NCBI GenBank assembly: GCA_963831235.1
Contig: CAWHPS010000033.1
Location: 248,001-312,000 of the forward strand
DNA from: CAWHPS01 sp963831235
GTDB taxonomy: Bacteria; Fibrobacterota; OXYB2-FULL-49-7; JAEUSG01
DNA: 64,000 bases
Direction: 5' to 3'
Below are positions 25,777 through 34,572 of the stretch, piece after piece; positions within the stretch are counted from its first letter, which is position 1, and every line of letters starts with the position of its first letter. A program made the translations under genes and the position numbers. A model generated the notes under the pieces. That model had not been told where the DNA came from. It was given only the letters and a program-made list of their open reading frames with translations, and did no database searches.

Positions 25777-26391
25777 TCAGCTTTGTATTATTAATGAAAT
25801 TCTGTTGCCAAAAATAACCTGATCGCCCTGGGACTCTTTTACAGCTTTTTTAATGAGCAACACAATTTCTTCTTTGTTTGATCGTGCTCCTAGTAAGGAT
25901 ACTAATGCATCTAAATGTTCACCTTTACCAGAAGCAACCTCAAAAGATATTTGGGAATAATATAGCATTGAAAATTTGCGAACTTTATACTGGCGTTCAA
26001 AATCATTCAGGCTTTGCCCATCTTTACGCAAATCGATCTGGTAACTTGCGGGTGTGTATGAATAGGCAGCACCTGTGCCCCAATCAGTAATACTACCAAG
26101 TGTGCCCCCAATAATTATATTTCCCCAAAACATGGGTTCAAGACCCTTTGATAATGCTATTGATTGTGATGCGTATCCTGGTTTTGAGATCATAAGTATC
26201 GATTTGCCTTTGGGAACTTTACCAGTAAAGGGTGTTGTCCCTATCTGCGCGCCATCCAGTGTCAGCGCTGCCCCGTCAACATTACAATTTACGGTCATTA
26301 ACTGCGAAGTCCCTTTTGCAATAGAAGCACACCCAGTGAAAAAGGCCACAATTACGATGATCGTCAAACAGGTTAGAATCTTTTTTAACAT
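25777..26391 (-). CDS. PEGA-domain lipoprotein
   Basis: 204 residues with a signal peptide and lipobox FTGC (about 17-20). Residues 33-80 are a PEGA domain (VNCNVDGAALTLDGAQIGTTPFTGKVPKG, then MISKPGYASQSIAL), a small beta unit common in envelope proteins. The C-terminal part is helical and without a named domain. AGGAGG-like TTACCTCC lies upstream on the plus strand, i.e. GGAGGTAA before the ATG. A strong terminator follows, and the DUF4105 gene starts within it. Confidence 0.75.
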   Translation of the reverse strand: MLKKILTCLTIIVIVAFFTGCASIAKGTSQLMTVNCNVDGAALTLDGAQIGTTPFTGKVPKGKSILMISKPGYASQSIALSKGLEPMFWGNIIIGGTLGSITDWGTGAAYSYTPASYQIDLRKDGQSLNDFERQYKVRKFSMLYYSQISFEVASGKGEHLDALVSLLGARSNKEEIVLLIKKAVKESQGDQVIFGNRISLIIQS

Positions 26392-27080
26392 AATTTACCT
26401 CCAAAATTTAACTATGCAAGTTTTTCTTTGTAGAAGAAATCTCTTAAGAATTGCGTATAATTTACCATTTTGTTATATAATGAAGCAAGAAAAATGTTAA
26501 AATTGGTTTCAACATTGTTTAGAAGTAAGATCGAAGGAATAGTCCCGTGAGCTATTTTGTTATGTAACATCTCGTTGGTTTTCAAATTTAGAACGTGTGT
26601 GACAGAATGGGCCAAAAAACTCTATGCGTGTAATGAAAAATAAATGGGCTTCATTTTCAAAAATGTCAGGGTTGCTAATAATCAATATTGAGCTTTTGGA
26701 TAAGAAGAAGGAAATCGGCAATTATGTTATTTCACATGAGCGGATGCACTCGCGGGTTCCAAACTACAGGAAGCCATAGAAAACGTACATAACAGCCTAT
26801 TTGCCGAAGTGGATTTCGTTTTGAGGTGGACTCAAACTATGATTCTGTAAATCCCTTGGTGATCCAAATTCAGCCGAGTGGGGTTATGCCACTCCGAAAG
26901 AATTAATCTCTGTAGGTTACATCAAGGACTCGACTTTCCGCCCGACTCCTTTCAAGCAGCTTCACCTTTTCTTGTAATCCTCCACAACCTTTTAAGTATT
27001 CCAAATCAAAACAACTGTTGTCTCATCTTGTAAATAGTTGTATAGTTCCCTTAAGGGCGCAATAACAAGGAGACGATCAG
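26392..27080. other. Intergenic, 689 nt
   Basis: Contains the promoter region of the PEGA lipoprotein gene on the minus strand. From about 26740 to 26846 the plus strand has a short open frame (ADALAGSKLQEAIENVHNSLFAEV...) ending in TAA, possibly a gene remnant. A small GAGTGG/CCACTC hairpin lies near 26877-26895. An AAGGAGA ribosome-binding site precedes the next gene at 27081. Confidence 0.4.
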
Positions 27081-27272
27081 ATGAAAACCAGAAAAGAAAC
27101 AACCAACCAGATGAAAGAGATTCTGGACAAACAGTATTGGAAATACATTCCGCTATATTTACAGGCCTGTGCTGATAAGGAGTTAGAGGAACTCACCGCT
27201 GAACAGCACAGCGACAACTTACTGGACGCACTTTTAGACAAGGTGGTAGTAAATGGAAAACTCGTTTTCTAA
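27081..27272 (+). CDS. Small hypothetical protein, 63 aa
   Basis: ATG 27081 follows AAGGAGACGATCAG. The product (MKTRKETTNQMKEILDKQYWKYIPLYLQ) is helical and acidic in the second half. No family recognised. It opens a run of four small plus-strand genes, and its last 20 nt overlap the next gene. Confidence 0.6.
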   Translation: MKTRKETTNQMKEILDKQYWKYIPLYLQACADKELEELTAEQHSDNLLDALLDKVVVNGKLVF

Positions 27273-27546
27273 ACCAAAAACCGAGCATTGGATTAATGAC
27301 GGTCATCTTCCAACCGACATCTTATTCGTTAAGACCGTTCAGAATGCGAAGAATCTCCGTGAAATTCGGAGAAATTACCTGATAAAAGAAATTGGAATCA
27401 TTGTGAATCACGATATGATCTTGGAATCTTGGAAGGAACGGATTTCAAAAGGAAATACACGTTTAGAATCACGTTTAAACCGTGAGAAAATAAATCTGGG
27501 GTTCAACATCAAGAATTCTCCGATCTTCAATTCTAACAGTTTCTAA
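27253..27546 (+). CDS. Small hypothetical protein, 97 aa
   Basis: Starts inside the previous gene at an ATG. The central part, NAKNLREIRRNYLIKEIGIIVNHDMILESWKERISK, is helical; the C-terminus is rich in Asn and Arg. No motif recognised. The 20-nt overlap and 12-nt gap to the next gene place it in a four-gene operon. Confidence 0.55.
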   Translation: MENSFSKPKTEHWINDGHLPTDILFVKTVQNAKNLREIRRNYLIKEIGIIVNHDMILESWKERISKGNTRLESRLNREKINLGFNIKNSPIFNSNSF

Positions 27547-27558
27547 ACGGGTTAAAAT

Positions 27559-27807
27559 ATGGAACATTACCTTCTTGTAAATATTCCTTTCGAAATCGGT
27601 AGTATCCGGATTTTCCGATTATTCGGAAATCAGAATCAAGTATTTGAAAAGATGAAAATGGTGATTCTTGATGAATTTAACGAAACTGCTGATCTGGATA
27701 AACAACTGGAATCCAAGGGATACAAGGTGAATAAGGAATCCGGGATCATCTTCAATAAAAATAACGAATGGAAACTTGTTCCAGAATCAGAGATCATCAA
27801 CCTTTAA
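27559..27807 (+). CDS. Small hypothetical protein, 82 aa
   Basis: ATG 27559 is 12 nt after the previous stop. The product is a mixed alpha/beta chain (HYLLVNIPFEIGSIRIFRLFG, then LDKQLESKGYKVNKESG). No family recognised; part of the same operon. Confidence 0.55.
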   Translation: MEHYLLVNIPFEIGSIRIFRLFGNQNQVFEKMKMVILDEFNETADLDKQLESKGYKVNKESGIIFNKNNEWKLVPESEIINL

Positions 27808-27828
27808 CTCAAGCCAAAGGGGGCTCAA

Positions 27829-28146
27829 ATGTCAGTGAAAAAGAAATCCACCGTAAAAACCGCTAAAGAACCTGCTCACCTTATCACGCAGGTAAACCTT
27901 GACCACATTCAGTGGGCGGCGGGTCGCTCAAGGCGCTCCTATAATGAATCGGATGGAATCGCGTTCCTTAAGGACACGAAGGACTTAACCACCGATCAGC
28001 TTACCGAAAAGTACGGATTGAAGAAGTCCAGCCTGTACAGCCGGATTTCCAATACGAAGAAACGATTCATTGAACGAATCCGCGAAGGGAACAATGACTT
28101 ATTACAGAAGCTTCAGTCCGAAGGACTGCTGGTGGAGAAAGAATAA
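27829..28146 (+). CDS. Putative DNA-binding helix-turn-helix protein, 105 aa
   Basis: AAAGGGGG precedes the ATG. After a Lys-rich start comes TTDQLTEKYGLKKSSLYSRISNTKKRFIERI, which reads as a helix-turn-helix with a basic recognition helix. It is the last gene of the four-gene run and could regulate it or act in mobile-element maintenance. Confidence 0.55.
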   Translation: MSVKKKSTVKTAKEPAHLITQVNLDHIQWAAGRSRRSYNESDGIAFLKDTKDLTTDQLTEKYGLKKSSLYSRISNTKKRFIERIREGNNDLLQKLQSEGLLVEKE

Positions 28147-28165
28147 GTGACCAAGCTTGTGTGTC

Positions 28166-28194
28166 GCAAGTGGCACCGGTGGAATGGGGGAGTC
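28166..28194 (+). repeat. 29-bp cargo-boundary repeat, copy 1
   Basis: Starts GCAAGTGGCACCGG, followed by GAATGGGGGAGTC. It matches 30074-30102 at 27 of 29 bases. Together the two copies bracket the two lipoprotein genes at 28339-30060. The copy ends in a short GAGTC/GACTC hairpin. Confidence 0.85.
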
Positions 28195-28338
28195 GGAAGA
28201 CTCCATCATAATAGTTTTACCAAGGGCGGAGCGCATGTTTTGGGAAAATAATCTTGATTTGTAAAATAAAGGAAATCTATTTTTATTAGCTATTTGGCTA
28301 TCATAATTTGTAATACACAAATTAACAAAAGGATTATC

Positions 28339-28734
28339 ATGAAAACTATTCTTTCAATGATAACAACGTTCATTATCATAATTTTTGGAGGATGCGCCAC
28401 GACTTCAACGACGCAACTGGGGGGAGATTCTTCCGTTTCAAAACCGGAGGATTGTGAGATTCAGGTTTTTACCGTTGAACCCAAGGACAGGCAATTTGAA
28501 GAACTCTGTCTTGTCAGTGCCCGTGGTGGCCAGTCAATATTTGAAGGAAAAAGCGTTGCGGATTTGATTCCGCAAATGAAGAAAAAGGCCTGCGCATGCG
28601 GTGCGGATGCGATAATAATCCGCACATCCAAAGAAGGCGGCTATAATTTTGGTGGGGCGGCGGACAGAGCGGAAGCTTCAGCAACAGCGATACGCTTTAT
28701 TGCAAAGGCGAATAGTACGGTCAATATAAAATAG
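28339..28734 (+). CDS. Small lipoprotein, 131 aa
   Basis: ATG 28339 follows AAAGGATT. The signal peptide ends in a lipobox (IFGGCATTS). The mature part has CELCLVSARG-like strands and ACACGADAIIIRTSKEGG, a conserved-looking Cys/Gly motif of DUF4156-like small lipoproteins. Role unknown. An upstream ATG at 28294 lacks a good ribosome-binding site and puts a longer hydrophilic stretch before the signal peptide. Confidence 0.65.
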   Translation: MKTILSMITTFIIIIFGGCATTSTTQLGGDSSVSKPEDCEIQVFTVEPKDRQFEELCLVSARGGQSIFEGKSVADLIPQMKKKACACGADAIIIRTSKEGGYNFGGAADRAEASATAIRFIAKANSTVNIK

Positions 28735-28782
28735 ACTGGTATTGAGAAAATATTTTAATTGTATAATTTAAAAGGAGGCAGT

Positions 28783-30060
28783 ATGCTTTTTGTTAGAATG
28801 ATTGGATGTTTATCTGTAATTCTTATATTAGCAAATTGTTCAAATCCAACGAGTTCAACGGGGAATACACAAACCTCCACGCTTCCCACAATCCCTGCTC
28901 TTCATACACCTGATAATGGCGCAACCGGCATCGACACCAGTGCGCTTCTTACCTGGTCTCCCAGCACCCGCGCCGTTTCTTACCGTGTTCAGGTATCCAC
29001 CTCGTTGTCTTTTCCCACAAATGCCACCACGGATATAAGCGGATTATCAGACACTTCCTACACTGCTGGCGGGTTAACCGAGAACGTAATCTACTACTGG
29101 CGCGTGAGTGCCGCCAATAGCAGTGGCTCAAGCGATTGGACCATCACCCGGAGTTTTACTACCTCATGGCTACAGGCACCAGCGATCCCTGCTCTTTCTT
29201 CACCCAGCAATGGTTTAACCGGAATCAGTATTAATCCTGCTCTTACTTGGTCATCCAGTTTGAGAGCAGATTCTTATAGACTACAAGTATCTACATCTAA
29301 TTCCTTCACCTCCACAACATCGGATCAAAACGGGCTTACCAATATCTCTAAAAGTATTAACGGATTGTCTTCGAAAACGATCTATTACTGGCGTGTGAAT
29401 GCGACCAATGGCAAAGGCTCAAGCAGTTGGTCTGAGATGTGGAGTTTTACCACTGGACTCTACAAGTCCAGTTCCAAGTATGGGTTTTCAATCTGTTTGC
29501 CAACCGAATGGACATTGGAAAGCGATGACGACGATATCACATATGGAACGTCCGTGAATACCAGTGTATTCTTGACTTTTATATTATTGGACACAATCGG
29601 AGCAGCGGATAAACAGGCGGGGCTGGTAATAGGTGCATACTGGCCAATCACGAAAACCTATACCCAATCTGAATTGCAGAATTTGGCACAAGCATTTTCT
29701 GATGGTGCAATCAAATTGGGCACAAGCCTCACAACAAGCCAAGTTACGATCGACGGGAATGTTGGTTGCGAGGGCTCCTATCTTGATAACGGCTCGGTTA
29801 CAGATCGGTATAATGTCACCTTTATCCAACACGGCAAGATTCTCTTTTCCTTAGTCGGTTTCACCCCTGACGGTAATTCTGGCATCGGAAAGCAGGGACT
29901 TCATGATATAATCGCTTTGTCAAAATTCCAGAGTGCAACTGTCGCCAAGGTGCTGGCCAAGAGTTTAGGCGCACCCATACCGGAAAAGGAAAATATTTCG
30001 GTTATCGACTTTGGACACCTATCTGCATCTTGTTCAAGGATTCAGGGAAAACTGCATTAA
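28783..30060 (+). CDS. Fibronectin-III-like repeat lipoprotein
   Basis: 425 residues from ATG 28783, with AAGGAGG upstream. The lipobox is ILANCSNPT. Two fibronectin-type III-like repeats follow (about 38-130 and 140-230), each ending YYWRV.A.N..GSS.W and SFTT. The C-terminal 190 residues (YGFSICLPTEWTLESDDDD, later LSKFQSA) form a PsbP-like or secreted domain. The gene is bracketed by two 29-bp repeats. Function not known; surface-exposed lipoprotein. Confidence 0.7.
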   Translation: MLFVRMIGCLSVILILANCSNPTSSTGNTQTSTLPTIPALHTPDNGATGIDTSALLTWSPSTRAVSYRVQVSTSLSFPTNATTDISGLSDTSYTAGGLTENVIYYWRVSAANSSGSSDWTITRSFTTSWLQAPAIPALSSPSNGLTGISINPALTWSSSLRADSYRLQVSTSNSFTSTTSDQNGLTNISKSINGLSSKTIYYWRVNATNGKGSSSWSEMWSFTTGLYKSSSKYGFSICLPTEWTLESDDDDITYGTSVNTSVFLTFILLDTIGAADKQAGLVIGAYWPITKTYTQSELQNLAQAFSDGAIKLGTSLTTSQVTIDGNVGCEGSYLDNGSVTDRYNVTFIQHGKILFSLVGFTPDGNSGIGKQGLHDIIALSKFQSATVAKVLAKSLGAPIPEKENISVIDFGHLSASCSRIQGKLH

Positions 30061-30073
30061 TATAAAATTGGCT

Positions 30074-30102
30074 GCAAGTGGCACCGGCAGAATGGGGGAG
30101 TC
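30074..30102 (+). repeat. 29-bp cargo-boundary repeat, copy 2
   Basis: Matches 28166-28194 at 27 of 29 bases. It sits 13 nt after the stop of the fibronectin-like lipoprotein gene and runs into the hairpin at 30089-30120. Confidence 0.85.
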
Positions 30103-30125
30103 AATGGATTCCCCCATTCTATTTT
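30089..30125 (+). terminator. Intrinsic terminator
   Basis: AGAATGGGGGA pairs exactly with TCCCCCATTCT around a 10-nt loop, followed by ATTTT. Ends the two-gene lipoprotein transcript. The remaining 440 nt up to the next gene hold no gene; a GCTTAC/GTAAGC hairpin and a copy of the dispersed repeat lie at 30462-30529. Confidence 0.75.
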
Positions 30126-30477
30126 GACTGGTAAAATAATCGCAATATCAAGGAATAATATTTTATTTTATCAAAAGTGACTAAGCCTTCGGACAAATCC
30201 GTAAGTGTATTTCATTTTGAACCTAAATCACGGACCTCAGGTTTATCCATGAACTTATGGGCCATTCGAATTCGGAAACGACGGAGATTTATACGCATGT
30301 AAGCTTAAAACCTATTTCCAAGGTTAAGAGTCCGATTTCGCATTTGATGCTTAATAAAGGAAAAACTGTTGAGTCAGATAAAGGTGTATAAGAATATCGA
30401 TTATGGACAAAGGGGGTACTTTTGAGTACGCTATTATACTTTGGATGAAGAAATGACAAAAGCTTACCCTTTGTTTA

Positions 30478-30529
30478 GTTGTAAGCAATGCCTGCCGGAA
30501 AGACAAAGAGAAAGAGGGCGCGCAAAGGC
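30478..30529 (+). repeat. Dispersed GTTGTAAGC...AGGGCGCGC repeat, copy A
   Basis: GTTGTAAGCAATGCCTGCCGG is followed by AAAGACAAAGAG and AAAGAGGGCGCGC. Related copies are at 31203-31227, 31965-32007, 32556-32592 and, inverted, at 31771-31810. All lie in the spaces between the small cargo genes. Confidence 0.75.
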
Positions 30530-30565
30530 AAATTAATTTAAATCAAATGCTTCAAATCATATTTT

Positions 30566-31153
30566 ATGAATGCGAATTTTACTACAATAGAACAATCATG
30601 GAAACATCAATTCCCTGATTTAGAAGCCATCCTTGAAAACAAAAGAATAAGACTTGAACCTGTTTGTCGCACTCATGCGACAGAATGCTTTGAAATATTA
30701 TCCGATCCACGCCTCTATATTTTTATTCCAAAAGAACCGCCATTAAATATTGAAGCTCTCCTCCAACGATTCGAAAGGCTTGAAAATAGGTTCTCGCACG
30801 ACCGTGATGAGCTTTGGCTTAACTGGATTATTAGAGAAAAGATAAACAACAAATGTGTCGGTCGTATCGAAGCAACTGTCTATTTAGATCACACCGCGTA
30901 TTTTGCATATGAACTTGGAGCAATATATTGGAAACAAGGTTATGCAACCGAAGCATGCCGGCTTGCGCTCACTTTTTTATTTGATGCCTGTAACACACCG
31001 CAGGTTTCCGCTGAAGTTGATACTCGTAACACACCCTCAATTCAACTTCTTGAAAGATTAGGGTTTCAACGTGTTTCGTTTAAAGAAAAGGTGGATTTCT
31101 TCAAAGGCACCGTCAGCGATGAATATAAATATTGTTTAAAGCGGGTAAATTAG
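30566..31153 (+). CDS. GNAT acetyltransferase, RimJ/RimL-like
   Basis: 195 residues. RLEPVCRTHATECFEILSDPRLY opens an Acetyltransf_3-type fold; CVGRIEATVYLDHTAYFAYELGAIYWKQGYATEACRLALTFLF contains the GNAT acetyl-CoA loop (Y-x-x-Q-G-Y-A), and VDTRNTPSIQLLERLGFQRV is the conserved final strand. It should acetylate an amine on a protein N-terminus, antibiotic or small molecule. Bounded by dispersed repeats, so it may be a mobile cassette. The start is the first ATG of the frame; no strong ribosome-binding site. Confidence 0.85.
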   Translation: MNANFTTIEQSWKHQFPDLEAILENKRIRLEPVCRTHATECFEILSDPRLYIFIPKEPPLNIEALLQRFERLENRFSHDRDELWLNWIIREKINNKCVGRIEATVYLDHTAYFAYELGAIYWKQGYATEACRLALTFLFDACNTPQVSAEVDTRNTPSIQLLERLGFQRVSFKEKVDFFKGTVSDEYKYCLKRVN

Positions 31154-31271
31154 AAATGATGTCCTTGATTCGCATAAAACCTGAAAAGCGCGTACTAGAA
31201 ATTAAGAGGGCGCGTAAAGACAATAAATACCAAAGCTTTTTGTATTTTCAATTTATAATGATGAGGGCATA

Positions 31272-31739
31272 ATGATTAAATCAATAAAATTCAAAGACAA
31301 AAGTGTTTTTAAGTTTAGAATGCCAATAATTATTGGCATTGTCGTAGTTGTGCTCGGAATTTTAATCTCATTTTCCATAATTGGAAAGGATGAAACAGAA
31401 AAGGTAAATTATTATAATAAAATTCATCCATCAATTGAAAATATGGACGGCAATTTCTTTCTAACCATTAGGAATACTTTGCCTACTTCCGTGGACTTAA
31501 GGGTATTTATTGATTCGATTGAGATTGTAGATAATATATTTGAAAAAGATACCTTTCATAGATATTGTTTTCAGCTTTCAAACAACCCCCACACTATTTC
31601 TACCAAATCATCGCTATCCAATTTGTGCAAGATATTTCCTTTCTTGCGGGATACATTAAGAATGATGGATGTGTCATGCAATATTGACAGTGTGGGCAAT
31701 CAACAAATCACAATAGCAAGAACACTTTTAGAGTATTAA
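31272..31739 (+). CDS. Hypothetical membrane-anchored protein, 155 aa
   Basis: One transmembrane segment near the N-terminus (about 20-43, IIIGIVVVVLGILISFSIIG) with a basic leader, then a polar domain with NFFLTIRNTLPTSVDLRVFI and Cys residues. No family recognised. It lies between two copies of the dispersed repeat. Confidence 0.5.
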   Translation: MIKSIKFKDKSVFKFRMPIIIGIVVVVLGILISFSIIGKDETEKVNYYNKIHPSIENMDGNFFLTIRNTLPTSVDLRVFIDSIEIVDNIFEKDTFHRYCFQLSNNPHTISTKSSLSNLCKIFPFLRDTLRMMDVSCNIDSVGNQQITIARTLLEY

Positions 31740-31805
31740 TATGCTTGTCAAATTCAATTCAACACAAGAAGAGCGCGCCCAAAACAAAAGGCACCGGCAG
31801 GCACA

Positions 31806-31973
31806 GCTTACAACAACCGGCTATGTAGCTCACAAGCACGGGAATATTTAAATATGGAATTCACGTGCTTGTTCACCCAAATGGCCGCATATTTTTGTGG
31901 TGTGTCATTCGCGTCCTTCGGCGCTCATGTCATTGTAAAGGCGGCCACTTTACATAGCTTGGACGTTGTAAGC
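31806..31973. repeat. Palindromic attC-like recombination site candidate
   Basis: Outer GCTTACAAC (31806) pairs with GTTGTAAGC (31965); a 5-nt spacer (AACCG) or 6-nt spacer (TTGGAC) separates it from inner GCTATGTA (31820) and TACATAGC (31951). This is the R''-L''...L'-R' order of an integron attC site, including the uneven spacer. Further palindromes fill the centre (ACAAGCACG with CGTGCTTGT, TGGCCGC with GCGGCCA). The box does not match the GTTRRRY consensus exactly. Confidence 0.5.
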
Positions 31974-32049
31974 AATGCAGGTGCAAAGACCGCGCGCAAG
32001 ACAAAAGAATGCAAGATGAAATACTGACAAAAGAAAAAGGGGGCACGAC

Positions 32050-32538
32050 ATGAAAGAAATGATTTCATTGATAGCTATTTTATTCCTAGTGGGATGCGCA
32101 ACCATACCACACATCCCAGTGGAACTCCAATACACCACACCTCCAGGACCGAGTACGGAATTAGCTACAATTACAGGTTCCCAAACGGACGTTTTCTTTT
32201 TTGATGATTATACGGTTTACATATTGGGACTTGACGGGAAACGCGTTATGCTAGGCCGTAAAGGTTGGAACACTCCCATTCAAATTCAACCAGGCCAGCA
32301 TAATATCACAACTGCGTTTGTAAGGGGCATGTTCTGGGCTCAAGCAGATTTAATGCTTCAAGCGGTAGCTGGCGCACAATATCAAGTGCGCTTTTCGAGC
32401 GACGTATGGGCATTTGGTCCAAACAGCTATTGCGATTTCTGGATCGTTGATGTTACTACACAGAAACCCATTACTGATATAAAGCGGGGGAAGCTTGGTG
32501 GCGGACAGACGCCAGTGTTTATCCCCGTGCGATATTAA
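32050..32538 (+). CDS. Small lipoprotein, 162 aa
   Basis: AAAGGGGGCACGAC precedes the ATG. Signal peptide with lipobox (FLVGCATIP). The mature region is beta-rich (ATITGSQTDVFFFDDYTVYILGLDGKRV..., RFSSDVWAFGPNSYCDFWIVDV). It is followed by a copy of the dispersed repeat. Possibly secreted envelope protein. Confidence 0.6.
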   Translation: MKEMISLIAILFLVGCATIPHIPVELQYTTPPGPSTELATITGSQTDVFFFDDYTVYILGLDGKRVMLGRKGWNTPIQIQPGQHNITTAFVRGMFWAQADLMLQAVAGAQYQVRFSSDVWAFGPNSYCDFWIVDVTTQKPITDIKRGKLGGGQTPVFIPVRY

Positions 32539-32555
32539 TGCTCAAGAAGAGCGGA

Positions 32556-32592
32556 GCAATACCTGCCGGAAAGACAAAAGACAGGGCGCGCA
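32556..32592 (+). repeat. Dispersed repeat, copy with CCTGCCGG...GGGCGCGC
   Basis: GCAATACCTGCCGGAAAGAC is followed by AAAAGACAGGGCGCGC. It corresponds to the core of 30485-30523 and lies between two cargo genes. Confidence 0.75.
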
Positions 32593-32654
32593 ACAATAGT
32601 ATATTATTGCAGTTTTATTAAATTACCCACACCATACCTTCGAAAGGACCACCA

Positions 32655-32936
32655 ATGCTAAACGAGAAAGAAACCAACATTCTGAATAAAGTTACATCCA
32701 AAAATTCTCTAGGCAGATTAAAATCGGAAATTTTAGGCCTCACAATGGGATTCATTATTGTTACCGCGTTGCAATTCGTTGATTTTCTTCCGAAACCTAG
32801 ACTTATTTTGCCAACTTTGAATAGCATTGTTTTTCTTATCTATATTGCGTATATTCTCTATTTGTCCATTCAGCTCTCGACACTAAAATCTATCTGCGCA
32901 AAACTTAAGAAAGAGCTTGATTCACATAACAAGTGA
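32655..32936 (+). CDS. Two-segment membrane protein, 93 aa
   Basis: CGAAAGGACC precedes ATG 32655. Two hydrophobic segments (about 29-45, MGFIIVTALQFVDF, and 53-75, LNSIVFLIYIAYILYLSIQ) follow a basic, coiled N-terminus. Unknown function; part of the cargo region. Confidence 0.5.
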   Translation: MLNEKETNILNKVTSKNSLGRLKSEILGLTMGFIIVTALQFVDFLPKPRLILPTLNSIVFLIYIAYILYLSIQLSTLKSICAKLKKELDSHNK

Positions 32937-32960
32937 TAATAAACCAATAAGAGACCACAG

Positions 32961-33647
32961 ATGTTATATATACGAAATATTTTCAGTTGCTTATTATTAT
33001 TTGCCTTATTTTCATACTCATTCTCTAAAGACGATCAAATATTATTTGTCACTAATTTTTACAAGTCTTATATCGATACTTATTTAGTAAACTATCATAA
33101 TATTGCTCTCAAGAATAACAACCGTTTAACAGCAGATCAAGTTCCTAAAATTGAAACATTTTTATCTCATCATCCTTTCTTTTCAAAATCCTTACGTAGA
33201 CTTCTTGATTCTAACCATATAATCTGTGCTCGATATGCTAATGGTGATATGTGTGGGTTTAGCACTGATGGCGATATGTTTCTAAACTCCCAAGAATGGA
33301 GTGATAGCCTATCTTTTGAAGCAGCACAGTTTAAATCAATCATAATTTCTCCAAATATTGTCGAATTATCTTTTAATATATGGCCTGGTTTTAATTGGGC
33401 AAATTATGTCTCGCAATGTAATTCAGACACTAATTATTATCACCGCAAGATTAGATTTGTTGTTATTAAAGAAAATGAAATGTGGAGAGTTGATGACATT
33501 AACTATCCCGATCCTGATTATGGTGAATTTAAAATTGAAGGGACAATGAGGTTTTCTATTCAGAAAGAAGATTCATATTATATAAATCAGGCACCACGTG
33601 CTGATAGTAGTTATCGCAAAAAACTCGAAAAGATTATGCCCAAATGA
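32961..33647 (+). CDS. Secreted hypothetical protein, 228 aa
   Basis: Starts with a signal peptide (FSCLLLFALFSYSFSKDD). The mature part has several Asn/Asp-rich strands and a single Cys pair (ICARYANGDMCGFSTDGDMF). It follows the membrane gene by 24 nt and may be its partner. No family recognised. Confidence 0.5.
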   Translation: MLYIRNIFSCLLLFALFSYSFSKDDQILFVTNFYKSYIDTYLVNYHNIALKNNNRLTADQVPKIETFLSHHPFFSKSLRRLLDSNHIICARYANGDMCGFSTDGDMFLNSQEWSDSLSFEAAQFKSIIISPNIVELSFNIWPGFNWANYVSQCNSDTNYYHRKIRFVVIKENEMWRVDDINYPDPDYGEFKIEGTMRFSIQKEDSYYINQAPRADSSYRKKLEKIMPK

Positions 33648-33750
33648 ACATCTCAAATAAAACTATGGGGCATCGCGTGTTTGTGTGGGTACAACAACAT
33701 GTTGTGACAGTGCCAGTCTGATTCCTCCGGCGCGCACTTGTCTTTCCACT

Positions 33751-34557
33751 CTATGCGGCCTTCAAGACTGATTCCGTATGCTCCCTGTCAACGGAGATGT
33801 AAATAGCGGTTGTTTCAATAGATTCATGTCCGAGCAACATTTGAACGGTTCGAATATTCGCGCCAGATCTTAAAAGGTTTGTTGCGAATGAATGACGGAG
33901 CGCATGAGGATGAGTTCCAAGATGTTTCTTCACGATCAGCCTGACTTCGTTCGTGCTCAACCGATTCCCCTTCCTTGATGTAAACAATTCCTCCGAAGGA
34001 TTCTTCGGATTCTTCCAAGTTAAATACTCCTCAATCTCCTTCCGAATATGGTTCAAAGGAATGGAACGGACCACTTTTCCTTTTCCCGTAATCTTCAATT
34101 CAGAAGAAAGAACATCGGAAACGTTCAGGGAACATAATTCTGAAACCCTCAATCCGGTTTTCAACATCAGAACCGTAAGGAACCAGTTTCTAACAGAATC
34201 AATCTTGATCTTTTCAAGGAGAACATCGTAATCAGATTTAGGAATTATTTCACCGTTGAAATTGTTTCTTACATGGATTAAATGGAGGTTCAAAGAGGGA
34301 TTGGATAAAATCATCTGATTCTCAAAACAGAAGGTGAAGAATCTTTTAAGGCTTCCTTTCTGTCTGTTTTGGTAGGAAATCGAATATTCAGAAAGGGAAG
34401 ACACATAGTTCAGGATTTGAATCGATTCTACCGCGTTCAAATCCGTTTTAACACCGATATAATCCGCGAACCGATTCAAATCTCTTCCGTATGCTTCCTT
34501 CGTTGATCCAACGGACACGGTTTTTACGAAGATTTCAATGCTTGATTGTATTGTCAT
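33751..34557 (-). CDS. XerC/D-type tyrosine recombinase, second recombinase of the island
   Basis: 268 residues with all catalytic positions: R137 (GLRVSEL), K159/K161 in KGKVV, H218-xx-R221 (HALRH), H244 (LGHES) and Y253 (AIYIS). No IntI-specific insert is visible, so it is not an integron integrase. ATG is preceded by GAGGGAGG. It lies beside iteron-like repeats and an HTH/Rep-like pair, which suggests that it serves an inner element. Composition and codon use (TTCCGAA, GGAATC runs) are like the small genes at 27.1-28.1 and 35.4-37.4 kb. Confidence 0.9.
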   Translation of the reverse strand: MTIQSSIEIFVKTVSVGSTKEAYGRDLNRFADYIGVKTDLNAVESIQILNYVSSLSEYSISYQNRQKGSLKRFFTFCFENQMILSNPSLNLHLIHVRNNFNGEIIPKSDYDVLLEKIKIDSVRNWFLTVLMLKTGLRVSELCSLNVSDVLSSELKITGKGKVVRSIPLNHIRKEIEEYLTWKNPKNPSEELFTSRKGNRLSTNEVRLIVKKHLGTHPHALRHSFATNLLRSGANIRTVQMLLGHESIETTAIYISVDREHTESVLKAA

Positions 34558-34572
34558 CTCAGCCTCCCTCTT

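Noticed and set aside
26740..26846. Possible short gene
   Set aside because: No start codon or ribosome-binding site; only a short open frame, mentioned as a remnant.
33751..34557. Integron integrase
   Set aside because: Catalytic residues fit XerC/D; the IntI-specific insert before the HxxR motif is absent.
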